NCBI RefSeq assembly: GCF_002074055.1
Contig: NZ_CP014619.1
Location: 992,001-1,056,000, forward strand
DNA: 64,000 nt
Origin: Frondihabitans sp. 762G35
Lineage (GTDB): Bacteria > Actinomycetota > Actinomycetes > Actinomycetales > Microbacteriaceae
Direction: 5' to 3'
In this document: positions 28,341 through 37,588 of the stretch, piece by piece
How positions within the stretch are numbered: position 1 is the stretch's first letter
How the letters are laid out: the number at the start of each line of letters is the position of its first letter
The notes under the pieces: generated by a model
What the model was told of the DNA's origin: nothing
Database searches by the model: none
What the model saw: the letters and a program-made list of their open reading frames with translations, nothing else
Translations under genes and position numbers: made by a program

Positions 28341-28399
28341 GCGAGACTCCACGTTTGGCCACGTTTCGCGAAGGTGAGTGGCGTGTTGTGGAGTCTCGC
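28341..28399. repeat. GACTCCACG palindromic repeat (type I loop)
   Basis: One copy with arms GCGAGACTCCACG and TGTGGAGTCTCGC and nearly the same loop as the copies at 20967 and 21050. It lies between the convergent MFS and ABC ATPase genes and could serve as a bidirectional terminator. Confidence 0.85.
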
Positions 28400-28438
28400 C
28401 GGGTGGGGCGGCGCGGGCGCCGGTCGGGCGCAGACGCG

Positions 28439-30178
28439 TCAGCGCGCCGCGAGGAGCGACCGCGTGTAAGGGTGCTCGGGCGCGGCGAAGAGCTGCTCCG
28501 TCGGCGCCTGCTCGACGACACGCGCCTCGTGCATCACGGCGACGTGGTCGCTCACGTGCCGGATCACCTCGAGGTCGTGCGAGATGAACAGCAGGGCGAG
28601 GCCGCGCGACTCCTGCAGCTCGTCGAGGAGGTCCAGCACCTGCGCCTGCACGGTCACGTCGAGGGACGACACCGGCTCGTCGCAGACGAGCACGAGCGGC
28701 TCAGGAGCGAGAGCCCGCGCGATCGCGACGCGCTGACGCTGCCCGCCGGAGAGGGAGGCGGGGGAGCGGTCGGCGAGCGAGGCCGCGAGTCCCACCTCGC
28801 CGAGCAGCGTCTCGACGCGGGCGCGGACGGGACCGGTCCGGGTGCTGCGCCCGGCCGTGAGGGCGTCGGCCAGGATCCTGCCCACCGTGAATCGGGGATC
28901 GAAGGAGCTGAGGGCGTCCTGGTAGATCGCCCCGAGAGCGGCCCGGCGCGCGCGGCGCTCGTGTTCCGAAAGCGGGTTCCACGCTTCGCCCAGCAGCTCG
29001 ACCGATCCCTCGTCGGGCGTGTCGAGGCCCAGCAGGATGCGCGCCGTCGTCGTCTTCCCGGAACCGGACGCGCCGACCAGCCCGAGGGTCTCCCCGGCGC
29101 GGAGTTCCAGCGAGACGTCGTCGACCGCGGCGCGGTCGCCGAAGCGCCGCACGAGGCCCGTCGCACGGAGGAGGACCCGGGGGAGAACGCGGTCTTCTCG
29201 GTCGGAGGCGGCTCTCGCGGGACTCGTCGGACCGGAAAGACCGCGTTCTCCGACGCCGTCACCGACTCCGACGCCGTCACCGACTCCGACGCCGTCACCG
29301 ACTCCGTCACCGACTCCGTCACCGACGCCGGGCCGAGACCCGCCCGGGGACAGGCGCGTGCCCCGCGGCTTCCCGGCCGGGAGCGCCGCGACCAGGCTGC
29401 GCGTGTACTCGTGCCGCGGCGCGTCGAGGATCTGCTCGACCGGCCCCTGCTCCACCACCTCGCCGTCGCGCAGGACGACGACGCGATCGGCGAGCCGGCG
29501 GACGGCGCCGAGGTCGTGGCTGATCGCGAGGACCGCGGTCCCGGCGTCGCGCAGGGCGGCGAGCCGGTCGACGACCTGCCGCTGCACCTGGGCGTCGAGG
29601 GCCGTCGTCGGCTCGTCGGCGATCACCACGTCGGGGTCGAGCGCGAGAGCGGCGGCGATGAGGGCCCGCTGGCGGAGGCCGCCCGACAGCTCACCGGAGC
29701 GCTGCGAGCGACGCCTCTCCGCCTCGGGCATGCCGACCTCGTCGAGGACCTCGAGGACGCGCCTCCGACGCTCGGCCGCGGAGAGGCGCGTGTGGAGGCG
29801 GAGCGAGTCGTCGATCTCGCGTCCGATCGGTCGGAGGGGGTCGAGCGAGACCAGAGCGTCCTGCAGCACGAGCCCGATGCGGGGTCCGCGCAGCCGGCGC
29901 CAGGCGCGCTCGCCGAGCCCGAGGAGCGTCCGCCCGTCGAGCGAGAGCTCGTCGGCGGTGACGTCACCGCCCGTCAGACCGAGGAGCGCGCGAGCCGTGA
30001 CGCTCTTGCCGGAGCCGGACTCGCCGACCAGGGCGACGCACTCGCCGCGCGCGAGCTCGAACGATACGTCGCGGACGGCCGCCGCCCCGTCGAAAGCGAC
30101 CGACAGCCGCTCGACGACGATCCGGCCGACCCCGGCGACGCCGTTCGAGCCGTCGTCCTCGCGCCCGCGCCCCGTCAC
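28439..30178 (-). CDS. fused two-domain peptide ABC ATPase with repeat-derived linker
   Basis: A 579-residue protein with two nucleotide-binding domains. Domain 1 has GESGSGKS, a slightly degenerate signature LSGGLRQRA and VVIADEPTTALD. Domain 2 has GASGSGKTTT, LSGGQRQRV and VLVCDEPVSSLD. The linker of about 60 residues contains GVGD-type repeats encoded by 18-bp and 12-bp tandem repeats, followed by sequence carrying a 15-bp inverted repeat. GTG 30178 overlaps the upstream permease by four bases. It energises the second peptide-type importer. Confidence 0.87.
   Translation of the reverse strand: MTGRGREDDGSNGVAGVGRIVVERLSVAFDGAAAVRDVSFELARGECVALVGESGSGKSVTARALLGLTGGDVTADELSLDGRTLLGLGERAWRRLRGPRIGLVLQDALVSLDPLRPIGREIDDSLRLHTRLSAAERRRRVLEVLDEVGMPEAERRRSQRSGELSGGLRQRALIAAALALDPDVVIADEPTTALDAQVQRQVVDRLAALRDAGTAVLAISHDLGAVRRLADRVVVLRDGEVVEQGPVEQILDAPRHEYTRSLVAALPAGKPRGTRLSPGGSRPGVGDGVGDGVGDGVGVGDGVGVGDGVGERGLSGPTSPARAASDREDRVLPRVLLRATGLVRRFGDRAAVDDVSLELRAGETLGLVGASGSGKTTTARILLGLDTPDEGSVELLGEAWNPLSEHERRARRAALGAIYQDALSSFDPRFTVGRILADALTAGRSTRTGPVRARVETLLGEVGLAASLADRSPASLSGGQRQRVAIARALAPEPLVLVCDEPVSSLDVTVQAQVLDLLDELQESRGLALLFISHDLEVIRHVSDHVAVMHEARVVEQAPTEQLFAAPEHPYTRSLLAAR
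29182..29333. repeat. inverted repeat and tandem repeats inside the ATPase linker
   Basis: GGAGAACGCGGTCTT (29182-29196) is perfectly complementary to 29237-29251. Directly beyond it, an 18-bp unit (GACGCCGTCACCGACTCC) is repeated three times and a 12-bp part of it twice more, up to about 29333. All of it lies in frame inside the fused ATPase gene. Confidence 0.85.
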
Positions 30179-31032
30179 CGCGCACCTCCGCGCCGGGCGA
30201 GCCGTCGCCCGATCACCGTCGTCGCCGACGCCGTCAGCACGATGGCGAGCCCCGGGAACACCGTCATCCACCACGCCACGGCGAGATAGGTCCGCCCTGC
30301 CTCGAGCATCGCGCCCCACTCGGGAGCGGGCGGCGGCGAGCCGAGTCCGAGGTAGCTGAGCGACGACGCCCAGACGACGGCCTGGCCGACCCCGAGGGTC
30401 GCGAGCACGACGACGGGCGCGAGCGCGTTCGGCAGGATGTGACGGGTCAGGATCGTCAGCGGCGACCGCCCCAGCACGCGCGCCGCCTCGACCATCTCGG
30501 AGGCCCTCACGCATCGGATCTGAGTGCGGAAGATCCGCGCGTAGCCGGGCGCCGTGGCGAGTCCGACGGCGATCGTGGCGGGCAGCGGTCCCGGGCCGAC
30601 GAACGCGATGATGACGAGGGCGAGGAGGAGCCCCGGTAGCGCGAACATCACCTCGAGGAGTCTCCCGACGGCGAGGTCGGTCGCCCGGCGGCCGACCCCC
30701 GCGGCGATTCCGAGCAGGAGCCCCAGTCCGACGCCGATCGCGGTGGCGGCGACTCCGATCAGAAGCGACGCCCCCGTCCCGTGCACGACCCGCGCGAGCA
30801 GGTCGCGGCCGGAGTCGTCCGTCCCGAACGGGTGGGCGAGCGACGGCGCCCGGAACGCGTCGGCGGGCGAGATCGCGAGGGGATCCCCGGGCGCCAGGAG
30901 CCCCGGCGCCAGCGCCGCGAGAACGACCACGGCGAGCACGGCCACAGCGGCGCCCTCCACGACCGTGAGTCGACGCCGGCGGCCGGGGCCGGGGCGACCG
31001 AGGGTGCGCGGGAGCTCGGGCAGAGCGGTCAC
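30175..31032 (-). CDS. peptide-type ABC transporter permease (DppC-like)
   Basis: A 285-residue permease. The segment HPFGTDDSGRDLLARVVHG is the DppC-family signature, and the EAA loop lies near ASEMVEAARVLG. GTG start 31032 overlaps the DppB-like gene by four bases, and its own stop overlaps the ATPase start by four. It is shorter at the N-terminus than the first-operon counterpart. Confidence 0.86.
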   Translation of the reverse strand: MTALPELPRTLGRPGPGRRRRLTVVEGAAVAVLAVVVLAALAPGLLAPGDPLAISPADAFRAPSLAHPFGTDDSGRDLLARVVHGTGASLLIGVAATAIGVGLGLLLGIAAGVGRRATDLAVGRLLEVMFALPGLLLALVIIAFVGPGPLPATIAVGLATAPGYARIFRTQIRCVRASEMVEAARVLGRSPLTILTRHILPNALAPVVVLATLGVGQAVVWASSLSYLGLGSPPPAPEWGAMLEAGRTYLAVAWWMTVFPGLAIVLTASATTVIGRRLARRGGAR

Positions 31033-31967
31033 GCGGTCCGCCCCCTCGGGTCGACGATCTTCTCGGCGAGGTCCCCGAGCGCGGTGACGACGACGTAGGC
31101 CAGGGCGGAGAGGAGCGCGACGCCGGTGACGAGCGGGATGTCGCGCAGAGTGACGGCGTCGAGGAGGGTGCGGCCGAGGCCGGGTCGGGCGAACACCGAC
31201 TCCACCACGATCGCGCCGCTCAGCAGCGAGCCGAACGCCCAGCCCGACAGGGCGAGCCCGGGCAGGGCCGCGTGCCGCAGGAGATGGCGGGCGAACACCC
31301 CCGACGAGCTCTCGCCGCGTGCCCGTGCCGACAGGGCGAACGGCGCCGACGAGGCATCCAGCAGGGAGTCGCGGGTCACCTGCCCGAGGAACCCGGCGAC
31401 GGGCACCGCGAGGGTCACGACCGGCAGCACGAGGCCGGCCGGGGTTCCGGTGCTCACCGGTGGCAGGAGACCGAGCTGGGTCGAGAAGACGATGATGAGG
31501 ACGCTCGCGAGCAGGAAGTGCGGCACGGCGGAGGCGACCACCTCGAGGCCCGCGGCCACGGTGTTCGCCGCGCGTCCGCCTCCGGCGCTCCACCACGCGA
31601 CGGCGACGGCCAGGATCCAGGCGACGACGAGGGCGAGCAGGGCGAGCAGGAAGGTGGGCGGCACCTGGGCCCGGAGGACGCTCGCCACGCTCTGCTTGAG
31701 CGAGTACGAGGTGCCGAGATCGCCCCGGACGAGCCGGCCGAGCTGGTCGACGTACTGGACGGCGAGCGGCTGATCGAGCCCGTACTGACGGCGCACGAGG
31801 GCGAGCGCCTCGGCCGACGCCTGCGATCCGGGTCCGCCGAGGATCGCCTCGGCCGGGTCGCCGGGCACGAGCCGGATGGCGAAGAAGATGAGCGTCGCGA
31901 CCGCCCAGAGGACCAGCGCCGCTCCCGCGAGCCGGGTGACCAGCCAGACGAGAGCGGCCCTGATCAC
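31029..31967 (-). CDS. peptide-type ABC transporter permease (DppB-like)
   Basis: A 312-residue permease with about six helices. FFAIRLVPGDPAEAILGG after the first helix and YGLDQPLAVQYVDQL are typical of DppB. It forms the membrane channel with the DppC-like protein encoded next. GTG 31967 overlaps the end of the binding-protein gene by four bases. Confidence 0.86.
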   Translation of the reverse strand: MIRAALVWLVTRLAGAALVLWAVATLIFFAIRLVPGDPAEAILGGPGSQASAEALALVRRQYGLDQPLAVQYVDQLGRLVRGDLGTSYSLKQSVASVLRAQVPPTFLLALLALVVAWILAVAVAWWSAGGGRAANTVAAGLEVVASAVPHFLLASVLIIVFSTQLGLLPPVSTGTPAGLVLPVVTLAVPVAGFLGQVTRDSLLDASSAPFALSARARGESSSGVFARHLLRHAALPGLALSGWAFGSLLSGAIVVESVFARPGLGRTLLDAVTLRDIPLVTGVALLSALAYVVVTALGDLAEKIVDPRGRTA

Positions 31968-33601
31968 TTCTGGAGCCAGGTGTCGTAGAGCGTCGGGGTC
32001 GAGACCGTCGGCAGGGCGCGGAGCCCGTGCACGCTCGTCCGGGAGAGGAAGTGGTTCTGCTGGTCGTAGAGCGGCAGGACGTAGTAGCCGTCGAGCACGA
32101 GCTTCTGGGCCTGCTGGTAGAGATCCTTGCGCAGGGTGGCGTTGCTCTCGGCTCCTGCCTTCGCGAGCAGCGTGTCGAGCTGCTTCGAGTCGACCTGCGC
32201 GTTGTTGGCGAAGTAGCCGCTCGGAGCGGGCGTGATGCTGGCGGAGTCGTAGAGGATCCCGAGGACGCCCGGGCCGACCTTCGTGTAGGGGGCGCTCACG
32301 ATCTCGTACTTGTGCGCCGCGAGGGCGCCGTACCAGCTGGACAGGTCGAGCTGGCTGATCTCGACGTCGAAACCGAGGTTCTTCGCGTTGGCCTGGATCT
32401 GCTCGAAGAGCGACCTCTCGGCGGGGATCGACTGGTTCGTCGACACGGGGAACCGGACGGTCAGGCGCTTGCCGTCCTTCACCCGGTAGCCGGCCGAGTC
32501 GCGGCTCGTCCAGCCCGCCTCGTCGAGGAGGGTGTTCGCCTTGGCGGTGTCGACGGTGAAGAGCGAGGGGGCGGAGTAGCCGTCCTTCTCGACGCTGGAG
32601 AGGAGCGAGTAGGAGCGCTTGGCGGTGCCGAAGAAGAGGCTCGTGATGCCGGCGTTCACGTCGACACCCGTGATGAACGCCTGGCGGACCTTCTCGTCGT
32701 CGAACGGAGCCTGAGCGGAGTTGAGCTCGAGGCGGTCGGAGGCGCCGGGGCGGGGCGCGTCGATCGCCGTGATCTGGGAACTCTTCGCGGCGGCGACGAG
32801 CGTGTCGGGCTGCGCGTTGTCGATCACGTCCACGTCTCCGGCCTGGAGGGCCGCGTAGCGCGTCGCGGAATCGGGGATGAACCGCCAGGTGATCTGCGAC
32901 AGATAGGCCTTGCCGGTGTGTGCGGCGTCCTTCGGGGGCGAGGTGTATGAATCGTTCCGCACCAGGGTGATCGCCTGCTGCTTGACCCACTTCGTGACTT
33001 TGAAAGGACCGGTGCCGACGGGCGACTCGCAGTTGACCGCCTGCGTGCGCTTCAGCGCCGTGGGTGACTCCATGGCGAGCCAGGGCTGCGACAGGGAGTC
33101 GAGGAGCGAGCTGTCGGGGCTCGACAGGCCGAGCGTCACCGTGGTGGCGTCGACGGCCGTCGCGCTCTTGACCTTGCCGAGGGCGAGGTACCCGGTCGAC
33201 GAGAGAGTCGAGGGATCCTGCACGTGCTTGATGTTCGCCACGACCGCGGCGGCGTCGAAGGGGGTGCCGTCGGTGAAGGTGACGCCCTTCTTGAGGGTGA
33301 AGGTCCAGCTCAGGCCGTCGTCGGAGGCTTTCCACGACGTGGCGAGCCAGGGGATGATGTCGCCGGCGGAGTTCTTCGACACGAGCTCCTCGAGGTACTG
33401 CGTCGCGACGAGGGCCTGCGGGTAGTTGCCTCCGACGTGCGGGTCGAGGCAGGTGGGCTCCGCGTCGCCCGACGCGTACGTCAGGGTTCCTCCGGCGACC
33501 GGGGTGCTCGACGCAGAGGGGTTCGCACCGCTCGTGCATCCGGTGAGGACGAGGGCGCTGGCGGCGGTGACGGCGAGGAGGGGCAGGAGCGGGGTGCGCA
33601 C
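31964..33601 (-). CDS. peptide-type ABC transporter substrate-binding lipoprotein
   Basis: A 545-residue family 5 solute-binding lipoprotein; the signal peptide ends in LTGC (Cys22). Family segments include FTLKKGVTFTDGTPFDAAAV. GTG start 33601 has GGAG seven bases upstream. It leads an operon in the order binding protein - DppB - DppC - fused ATPase. A TetR regulator is divergent from it, sharing a 72-base promoter region. Confidence 0.87.
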   Translation of the reverse strand: MRTPLLPLLAVTAASALVLTGCTSGANPSASSTPVAGGTLTYASGDAEPTCLDPHVGGNYPQALVATQYLEELVSKNSAGDIIPWLATSWKASDDGLSWTFTLKKGVTFTDGTPFDAAAVVANIKHVQDPSTLSSTGYLALGKVKSATAVDATTVTLGLSSPDSSLLDSLSQPWLAMESPTALKRTQAVNCESPVGTGPFKVTKWVKQQAITLVRNDSYTSPPKDAAHTGKAYLSQITWRFIPDSATRYAALQAGDVDVIDNAQPDTLVAAAKSSQITAIDAPRPGASDRLELNSAQAPFDDEKVRQAFITGVDVNAGITSLFFGTAKRSYSLLSSVEKDGYSAPSLFTVDTAKANTLLDEAGWTSRDSAGYRVKDGKRLTVRFPVSTNQSIPAERSLFEQIQANAKNLGFDVEISQLDLSSWYGALAAHKYEIVSAPYTKVGPGVLGILYDSASITPAPSGYFANNAQVDSKQLDTLLAKAGAESNATLRKDLYQQAQKLVLDGYYVLPLYDQQNHFLSRTSVHGLRALPTVSTPTLYDTWLQK

Positions 33602-33624
33602 GGGAACTCCGATGTTGATTTATG

Positions 33625-33654
33625 GACTCGGTACAATAAGCGGCCCATCGAGTC
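33625..33654. promoter_or_regulatory. possible TetR operator between divergent genes
   Basis: GACTCG (33625-33630) and CGAGTC (33649-33654) form an inverted repeat with 18 bases between, centred in the gap between the ABC operon and the tetR-like gene. Local self-regulation is typical of TetR proteins, but the operator is only inferred. Confidence 0.35.
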
Positions 33655-33673
33655 TACAGCGGAGAATGCTGAC

Positions 33674-34276
33674 GTGACATCCACTTCCCGCGCCGGCCGG
33701 CCTCGCCGCTCCTCCGCCGAGATGCTCGCCGACGCCGCGTCGGAGCTCTTCCTCGAGAACGGCTACGCGGGCACGACGGTCGACCAGATCGCCCAGCGCG
33801 CCGGCGTCAGCCGGGCCACCTTCTTCAACTACTTCCATGGCAAGGCCGACCTCCTCTGGCTCGATCTGGACAGGAGCCTCGTCGGTCTCGCGAGCGCCCT
33901 CCGCGAGGCCGCCGCGCTCGCCGACGTCGCCGCGGTGGCGGCGGCCCTCGTGGCGGTCGCGCGCTCGCACGACGACGCTCGGGTGCCGTGGGCGCTGTCG
34001 CAGGGCGAGGCGATGCGCCTGGGGGACGACCTGACCGCATCCGGCGCGGCCCGCTTCGTGGCCCAGCACCAGACGGTCGCCGCCTACGTCGCCGAGCGCC
34101 GCGGCGAGCGGCAGGATGCGCTCGGCCCCCAGGTCGTGTCGGCCGCGCTCCTCGCCGCGGCCGGTGCCGCGACGGTCGCCTGGGCCCGCGCCGGCATCGG
34201 TCGGGGCCCCCTCGCCCCCTTCGTGGAGCGTGCCGTCGACCCCGTCGCCCGGGGTCTCGCCGACACGTCGTTCTGA
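33674..34276 (+). CDS. TetR-family transcriptional regulator
   Basis: A 200-residue repressor-type protein. The N-terminal helix-turn-helix is in YAGTTVDQIAQRAGVSRATFFNYF; the Ala-rich C-terminal domain would bind a ligand. The GTG start at 33674 follows GGAGAA at 33661. It is divergent from the second peptide-type ABC operon, so that operon is the likely target (inference). Confidence 0.87.
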   Translation: MTSTSRAGRPRRSSAEMLADAASELFLENGYAGTTVDQIAQRAGVSRATFFNYFHGKADLLWLDLDRSLVGLASALREAAALADVAAVAAALVAVARSHDDARVPWALSQGEAMRLGDDLTASGAARFVAQHQTVAAYVAERRGERQDALGPQVVSAALLAAAGAATVAWARAGIGRGPLAPFVERAVDPVARGLADTSF

Positions 34277-34454
34277 GCCTCGGGACGAGCTGACGCATCT
34301 GCCCTAACGACGGGGGACATCCGGGGGACGCGCCGGGGCCGACTTCCCTGTTACTGTCGCACGACCGGCTGCGATCACCAGGCGGTCTTCCTCGCTCGGG
34401 GGTGGGTCGGAGCGCGCGGAGGGTTTCCCGACTCACGCGAAAGAACCGTGCCCC

Positions 34455-36236
34455 GTGAAGAAATCCTCCCTCGCGAAAGCGGTCGCCTGGCCGACCGCTC
34501 TCGTCCTCGGGCTCGCAGGATCCGCGCTGGTCGCGGCTCCTGCCTCGGCCGCCGCTCCCGTCGGGGCGTCGTCGGCCGTCGCCACGTCCTCGTCCGCACC
34601 GGCCGCGACTCCGGCGCCGACCGCCTCGGCCGTGCCGAGCGCCGCTCCGACCTCGGTTCCGACGCCGGCTCCGACCAACGCCCCCACGCCGCCCGCGCGC
34701 GTCGCGAGCCCCGCGACCCCGGCGCTGGCACCGGCCCCGACCGACCTCACCGTGACGTCGCCGGTCTCGAAGTTCCCGGGCGTGCCGATCGTCGTCGCGT
34801 CGCGCACCGTCGACATCACGGGCATGGCTCCGGTGGGCAGCGAGATCGTCGTCGAGGACTGGAGCGGCACCGATCTCGCCCACATCCGGAAGACGACCAC
34901 CACGTCGTTCACCGCGACCGTCGTGTTCCCCGCCGACGTGCCCTACCAGCAGTTCGTCGACGTCTACGGCGTCCACGGCAAGGACGACCTGACGGACGTC
35001 CCCCTGGCGCTCGAGCTCCCCGCTCCCGACAGCGTCGTCCCCGCCGTGTCGACGCCCGCCGCGGGTGCCTCGTTCGCGGCGATCGCCCTGCCCTTCACCA
35101 CCCGGAGCGACACCGGAACCGAGTTCGGGGCGGTCGACGTGTCGGGGACGGGCACGGCCGGCGAGAACATCATCTTCTTCTTCACCGCTCCCGGCGCCGC
35201 CCCCGACACGAACGAGTTCGACGAGTTCGGGTCCTACACCGACGACGGCGCGTTCGGCTCGATGACCCAGCCGATCCTGGTCGGGCCGGACGGGACGTGG
35301 TCGAGCCAGGTCTTCATCCCCATGGGATCCACGTCGCTGCAGGCCGTGCAGCAGAAGTACGACCAGACCGACGAGTACTTCGACGAGGCGCTCAGCCACG
35401 CATCCGACCTCACGGCGCCCGTCGTCATCACCGTCACGAAGTCGGTCGTCGACGTCGAGGCGCCCAGGATCACCACTCCGGCCTGGGACCCCACTGCCGC
35501 ATCGCAGGCCGCCGTGGCCTCGTCGTCGCTCGCGTCCCCGCTCGACCGCGCCCGTCAGGCGACGAAGGCCCGAGCGGCCGTCCTCGAGGCGCGGAAGGCG
35601 GCCTGGGCCTCACCGACGCGCGGCATCTCCGTGCCGAAGGACGGGTGGAACCTCCGGACGCCGGCCGCCGAGGCCGACTTCACCTACGACGACCTCATCA
35701 GTGAGATCGGAGCCAGGGTGACCGGGACGGCGAGCTCGACCCGGCACGGTTTCCTGGAGACCACCGTCGCGGGAACGGGGACGCCCGGGGATCACATCGC
35801 CCTCTACGCCCAGGACGGCAACACCGCGATCGAGTACCTGTTCCGCCTCTACCCGAACTACCTCCGCGCGATTCTGGGCGGAGATCTGACGGGCATCTCG
35901 GACGTCGACGCGTCCCTGCTGCCGGAGGACGACGGCTCGATCGTTGTCGACGCCACCGGGCACTGGTCGACGACGCTCACGCTCAAGCCCGGCAACTACC
36001 TCTACACGGCGTTCGCCGTCGACCCGACATCCGCCGAGTACTCGCTCGCGGGCAACGTCGTGCTCGTGCACCTGAGCGGCACGCCGATCGTCGACCCGGC
36101 GGCCGTGTCGACGCCGGTCGAGCTCGCGTTCACCGGGTCGCGGACGCCCTGGGCGGCTCTCGTCGGGGCGGTCGGAGCGCTCGTGGCAGGCGCCTCCCTG
36201 CTGGTGGTCGCCGCGCGGCGTCGCCGGACGGAGTAG
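34455..36236 (+). CDS. LAFTG-anchored cell-surface protein
   Basis: A 593-residue exported protein. Signal peptide at residues 1-32 (cleavage after ASA); Ala/Pro/Ser/Thr-rich region to about 95; then beta-rich domains with bacterial Ig-like features (segments around VTSPVSKFPGVPIVV and TGTASSTRHGFLETTV). The C-terminus has LAFTG, a hydrophobic helix and RRRRTE. LAxTG is the motif of sortase E in high-GC actinobacteria. The function on the surface is not known. GTG start at 34455 opens directly into the signal peptide. Confidence 0.8.
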   Translation: MKKSSLAKAVAWPTALVLGLAGSALVAAPASAAAPVGASSAVATSSSAPAATPAPTASAVPSAAPTSVPTPAPTNAPTPPARVASPATPALAPAPTDLTVTSPVSKFPGVPIVVASRTVDITGMAPVGSEIVVEDWSGTDLAHIRKTTTTSFTATVVFPADVPYQQFVDVYGVHGKDDLTDVPLALELPAPDSVVPAVSTPAAGASFAAIALPFTTRSDTGTEFGAVDVSGTGTAGENIIFFFTAPGAAPDTNEFDEFGSYTDDGAFGSMTQPILVGPDGTWSSQVFIPMGSTSLQAVQQKYDQTDEYFDEALSHASDLTAPVVITVTKSVVDVEAPRITTPAWDPTAASQAAVASSSLASPLDRARQATKARAAVLEARKAAWASPTRGISVPKDGWNLRTPAAEADFTYDDLISEIGARVTGTASSTRHGFLETTVAGTGTPGDHIALYAQDGNTAIEYLFRLYPNYLRAILGGDLTGISDVDASLLPEDDGSIVVDATGHWSTTLTLKPGNYLYTAFAVDPTSAEYSLAGNVVLVHLSGTPIVDPAAVSTPVELAFTGSRTPWAALVGAVGALVAGASLLVVAARRRRTE

Positions 36237-36281
36237 TCCGCTCGCAGAGCGGCCGGGTCCGGGCGACCGCACCCGACACGA

Positions 36282-36316
36282 ACGACGCCCCCGCCGGAGA
36301 TCGGCGGGGGCGTCGT
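36282..36316. terminator. bidirectional terminator
   Basis: ACGACGCCCCCGCCG (36282-36296) pairs with CGGCGGGGGCGTCGT (36302-36316), a perfect 15-bp stem with a five-base loop, between the convergent surface-protein and CDF genes. Confidence 0.85.
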
Positions 36317-36334
36317 CGTCTCACCGGCGGGCGG

Positions 36335-37351
36335 TCACGACACCGAACCCGGCAGGGCGTCCTTCGTCGTCGGCACGATGCTCTTCTCGTCCGGGGTCGA
36401 CAGGGTCAGGACGGCCTCCTCGACGATGTCGTGCTCCTCCAACTCGCGCTCGACGCGGCGGAGCGCCACGGCGACGTGCTCCTCGTCGTCGTTGCCGATC
36501 ATGTCGACGGCGGCGACCAGGTAGAGACGGCTCGGCCCGACGAACTCGGTGTGGAGGTAGGTGACACGCGCGATGTCGGGCCGCTCCAGGAGACGACGGA
36601 GGACGGTCGACTCGACCTCGTCGGTCGGGCTCTCGCCGATCAGGAAGCGCCGGTTGCGATCGATCAGCACGAGGGCGACCAGGCCCAGCAGGATGCCCAC
36701 CAGGATCGATCCGACGGCGTCGAAGGCCGCGAGGCCCGTGAGCTGGTGCAGCAGGATGCCCAGGAACGCGATGACCAGGCCGATCAGTGCCGCGGCGTCC
36801 TCCGCGAAGACCGCCCGCAGCGTCGAGTTCGACGAGCTGAGCACGTGCCGGACCACGGGGATCCTGCGCGTCTTGGCGGTTCCGCGCGCCTGCCGCAGCG
36901 CCTGGAGGAACGACGTGCCCTCGAGCACGAAAGCGATCGCGAGGACGATGTAGTTGATGAGGTAGTCGGTCTCGGGCTCCGACTCGGTGAGCTGCTGGAA
37001 CCCGTGGTAGGTCGACACGACGGCGCCGACGGTGAAGAGGCCGAACGCGGCGAACATCGACCAGACGTAGGTCTCCTTGCCGTAGCCGAGCGGGTGGTCG
37101 CGGTCGCGGACGCGCGCGCCGCGGCGGTCGGCGATGAAGAGGAACACCTCGTTGCCGGTGTCGGCCCAGGAGTGCGCCGACTCGGCGACCATCGACGCCG
37201 AGCCGGTCAGCACCGCCGCCACCGTCTTGGCGATCGCGATGAGGAAGTTCGCCGTGAAGGCGACGATCACGGTGAGGGCGCTCTCGGGCTTGGCGGTCTC
37301 GGTCTTGGCGCTGTCGGTCGGGGCTCCGGTCGCGGAGTCGGCTGTCGTCAT
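36335..37351 (-). CDS. cation diffusion facilitator transporter
   Basis: A 338-residue CDF-family metal/H+ antiporter. Six helices; the family signature SASMVAESAHSWADTGNE holds metal-site residues (His and Asp in the AESAHS-ADTGNE stretch), with the partner site in AEDAAALIG. The cytoplasmic C-terminal domain after residue 230 is shorter on histidines than zinc-specific members, so the metal (Zn, Mn, Fe, Co) is undecided. ATG start 37351. Confidence 0.87.
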   Translation of the reverse strand: MTTADSATGAPTDSAKTETAKPESALTVIVAFTANFLIAIAKTVAAVLTGSASMVAESAHSWADTGNEVFLFIADRRGARVRDRDHPLGYGKETYVWSMFAAFGLFTVGAVVSTYHGFQQLTESEPETDYLINYIVLAIAFVLEGTSFLQALRQARGTAKTRRIPVVRHVLSSSNSTLRAVFAEDAAALIGLVIAFLGILLHQLTGLAAFDAVGSILVGILLGLVALVLIDRNRRFLIGESPTDEVESTVLRRLLERPDIARVTYLHTEFVGPSRLYLVAAVDMIGNDDEEHVAVALRRVERELEEHDIVEEAVLTLSTPDEKSIVPTTKDALPGSVS

Positions 37352-37375
37352 GTTTCCAGTCTGCTCCTCCGCGGG

Positions 37376-37381
37376 TAAGAT
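37376..37381 (+). promoter_or_regulatory. -10 element of the ileS leader
   Basis: TAAGAT with a weak TTTCCA 17 bases upstream (37353-37358). Transcription should start near 37388, at the beginning of the T-box leader. Confidence 0.5.
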
Positions 37382-37387
37382 CGATGC

Positions 37388-37588
37388 TGCACCGATCCGG
37401 CCATCACCGGGGAGCACCCGGAAGAATGCGAGGGCCCGCCCTCGTCAGTAGAACCGGGCGGGTCAGGCCCGTCACAGCCGCAGTGGAGAGGTCGTCCCCG
37501 GTCACGGGGAGGGCAAGCGGGGTGGTACCGCGACTCCCGAGATCCTCGGGGGCCGTCCTCGTGCACGAGCACCTGCACTGGAGAGACG
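37388..37588 (+). ncRNA. isoleucine T-box riboswitch leader of ileS
   Basis: A leader of about 200 bases. An ATC (isoleucine) specifier codon sits at 37403-37405 in a loop next to the stem I strand CCGGGGAGCACCCGG. The T-box consensus GGGGTGGTACCGCG at 37519-37532 is almost exact and is followed by a GC-rich hairpin (CCCGAGATCCTCGGG). Actinobacterial ileS T-boxes bind uncharged tRNA-Ile and control translation initiation rather than termination. The region just before the TTG start (37560-37585) is GC-rich and could hide the ribosome site when tRNA is charged. Confidence 0.88.

Noticed and set aside
33601-33674. Housekeeping promoter TTGATT/TACAAT on the plus strand before tetR
   Set aside because: The spacing is only 11 bases, too short for a standard promoter.
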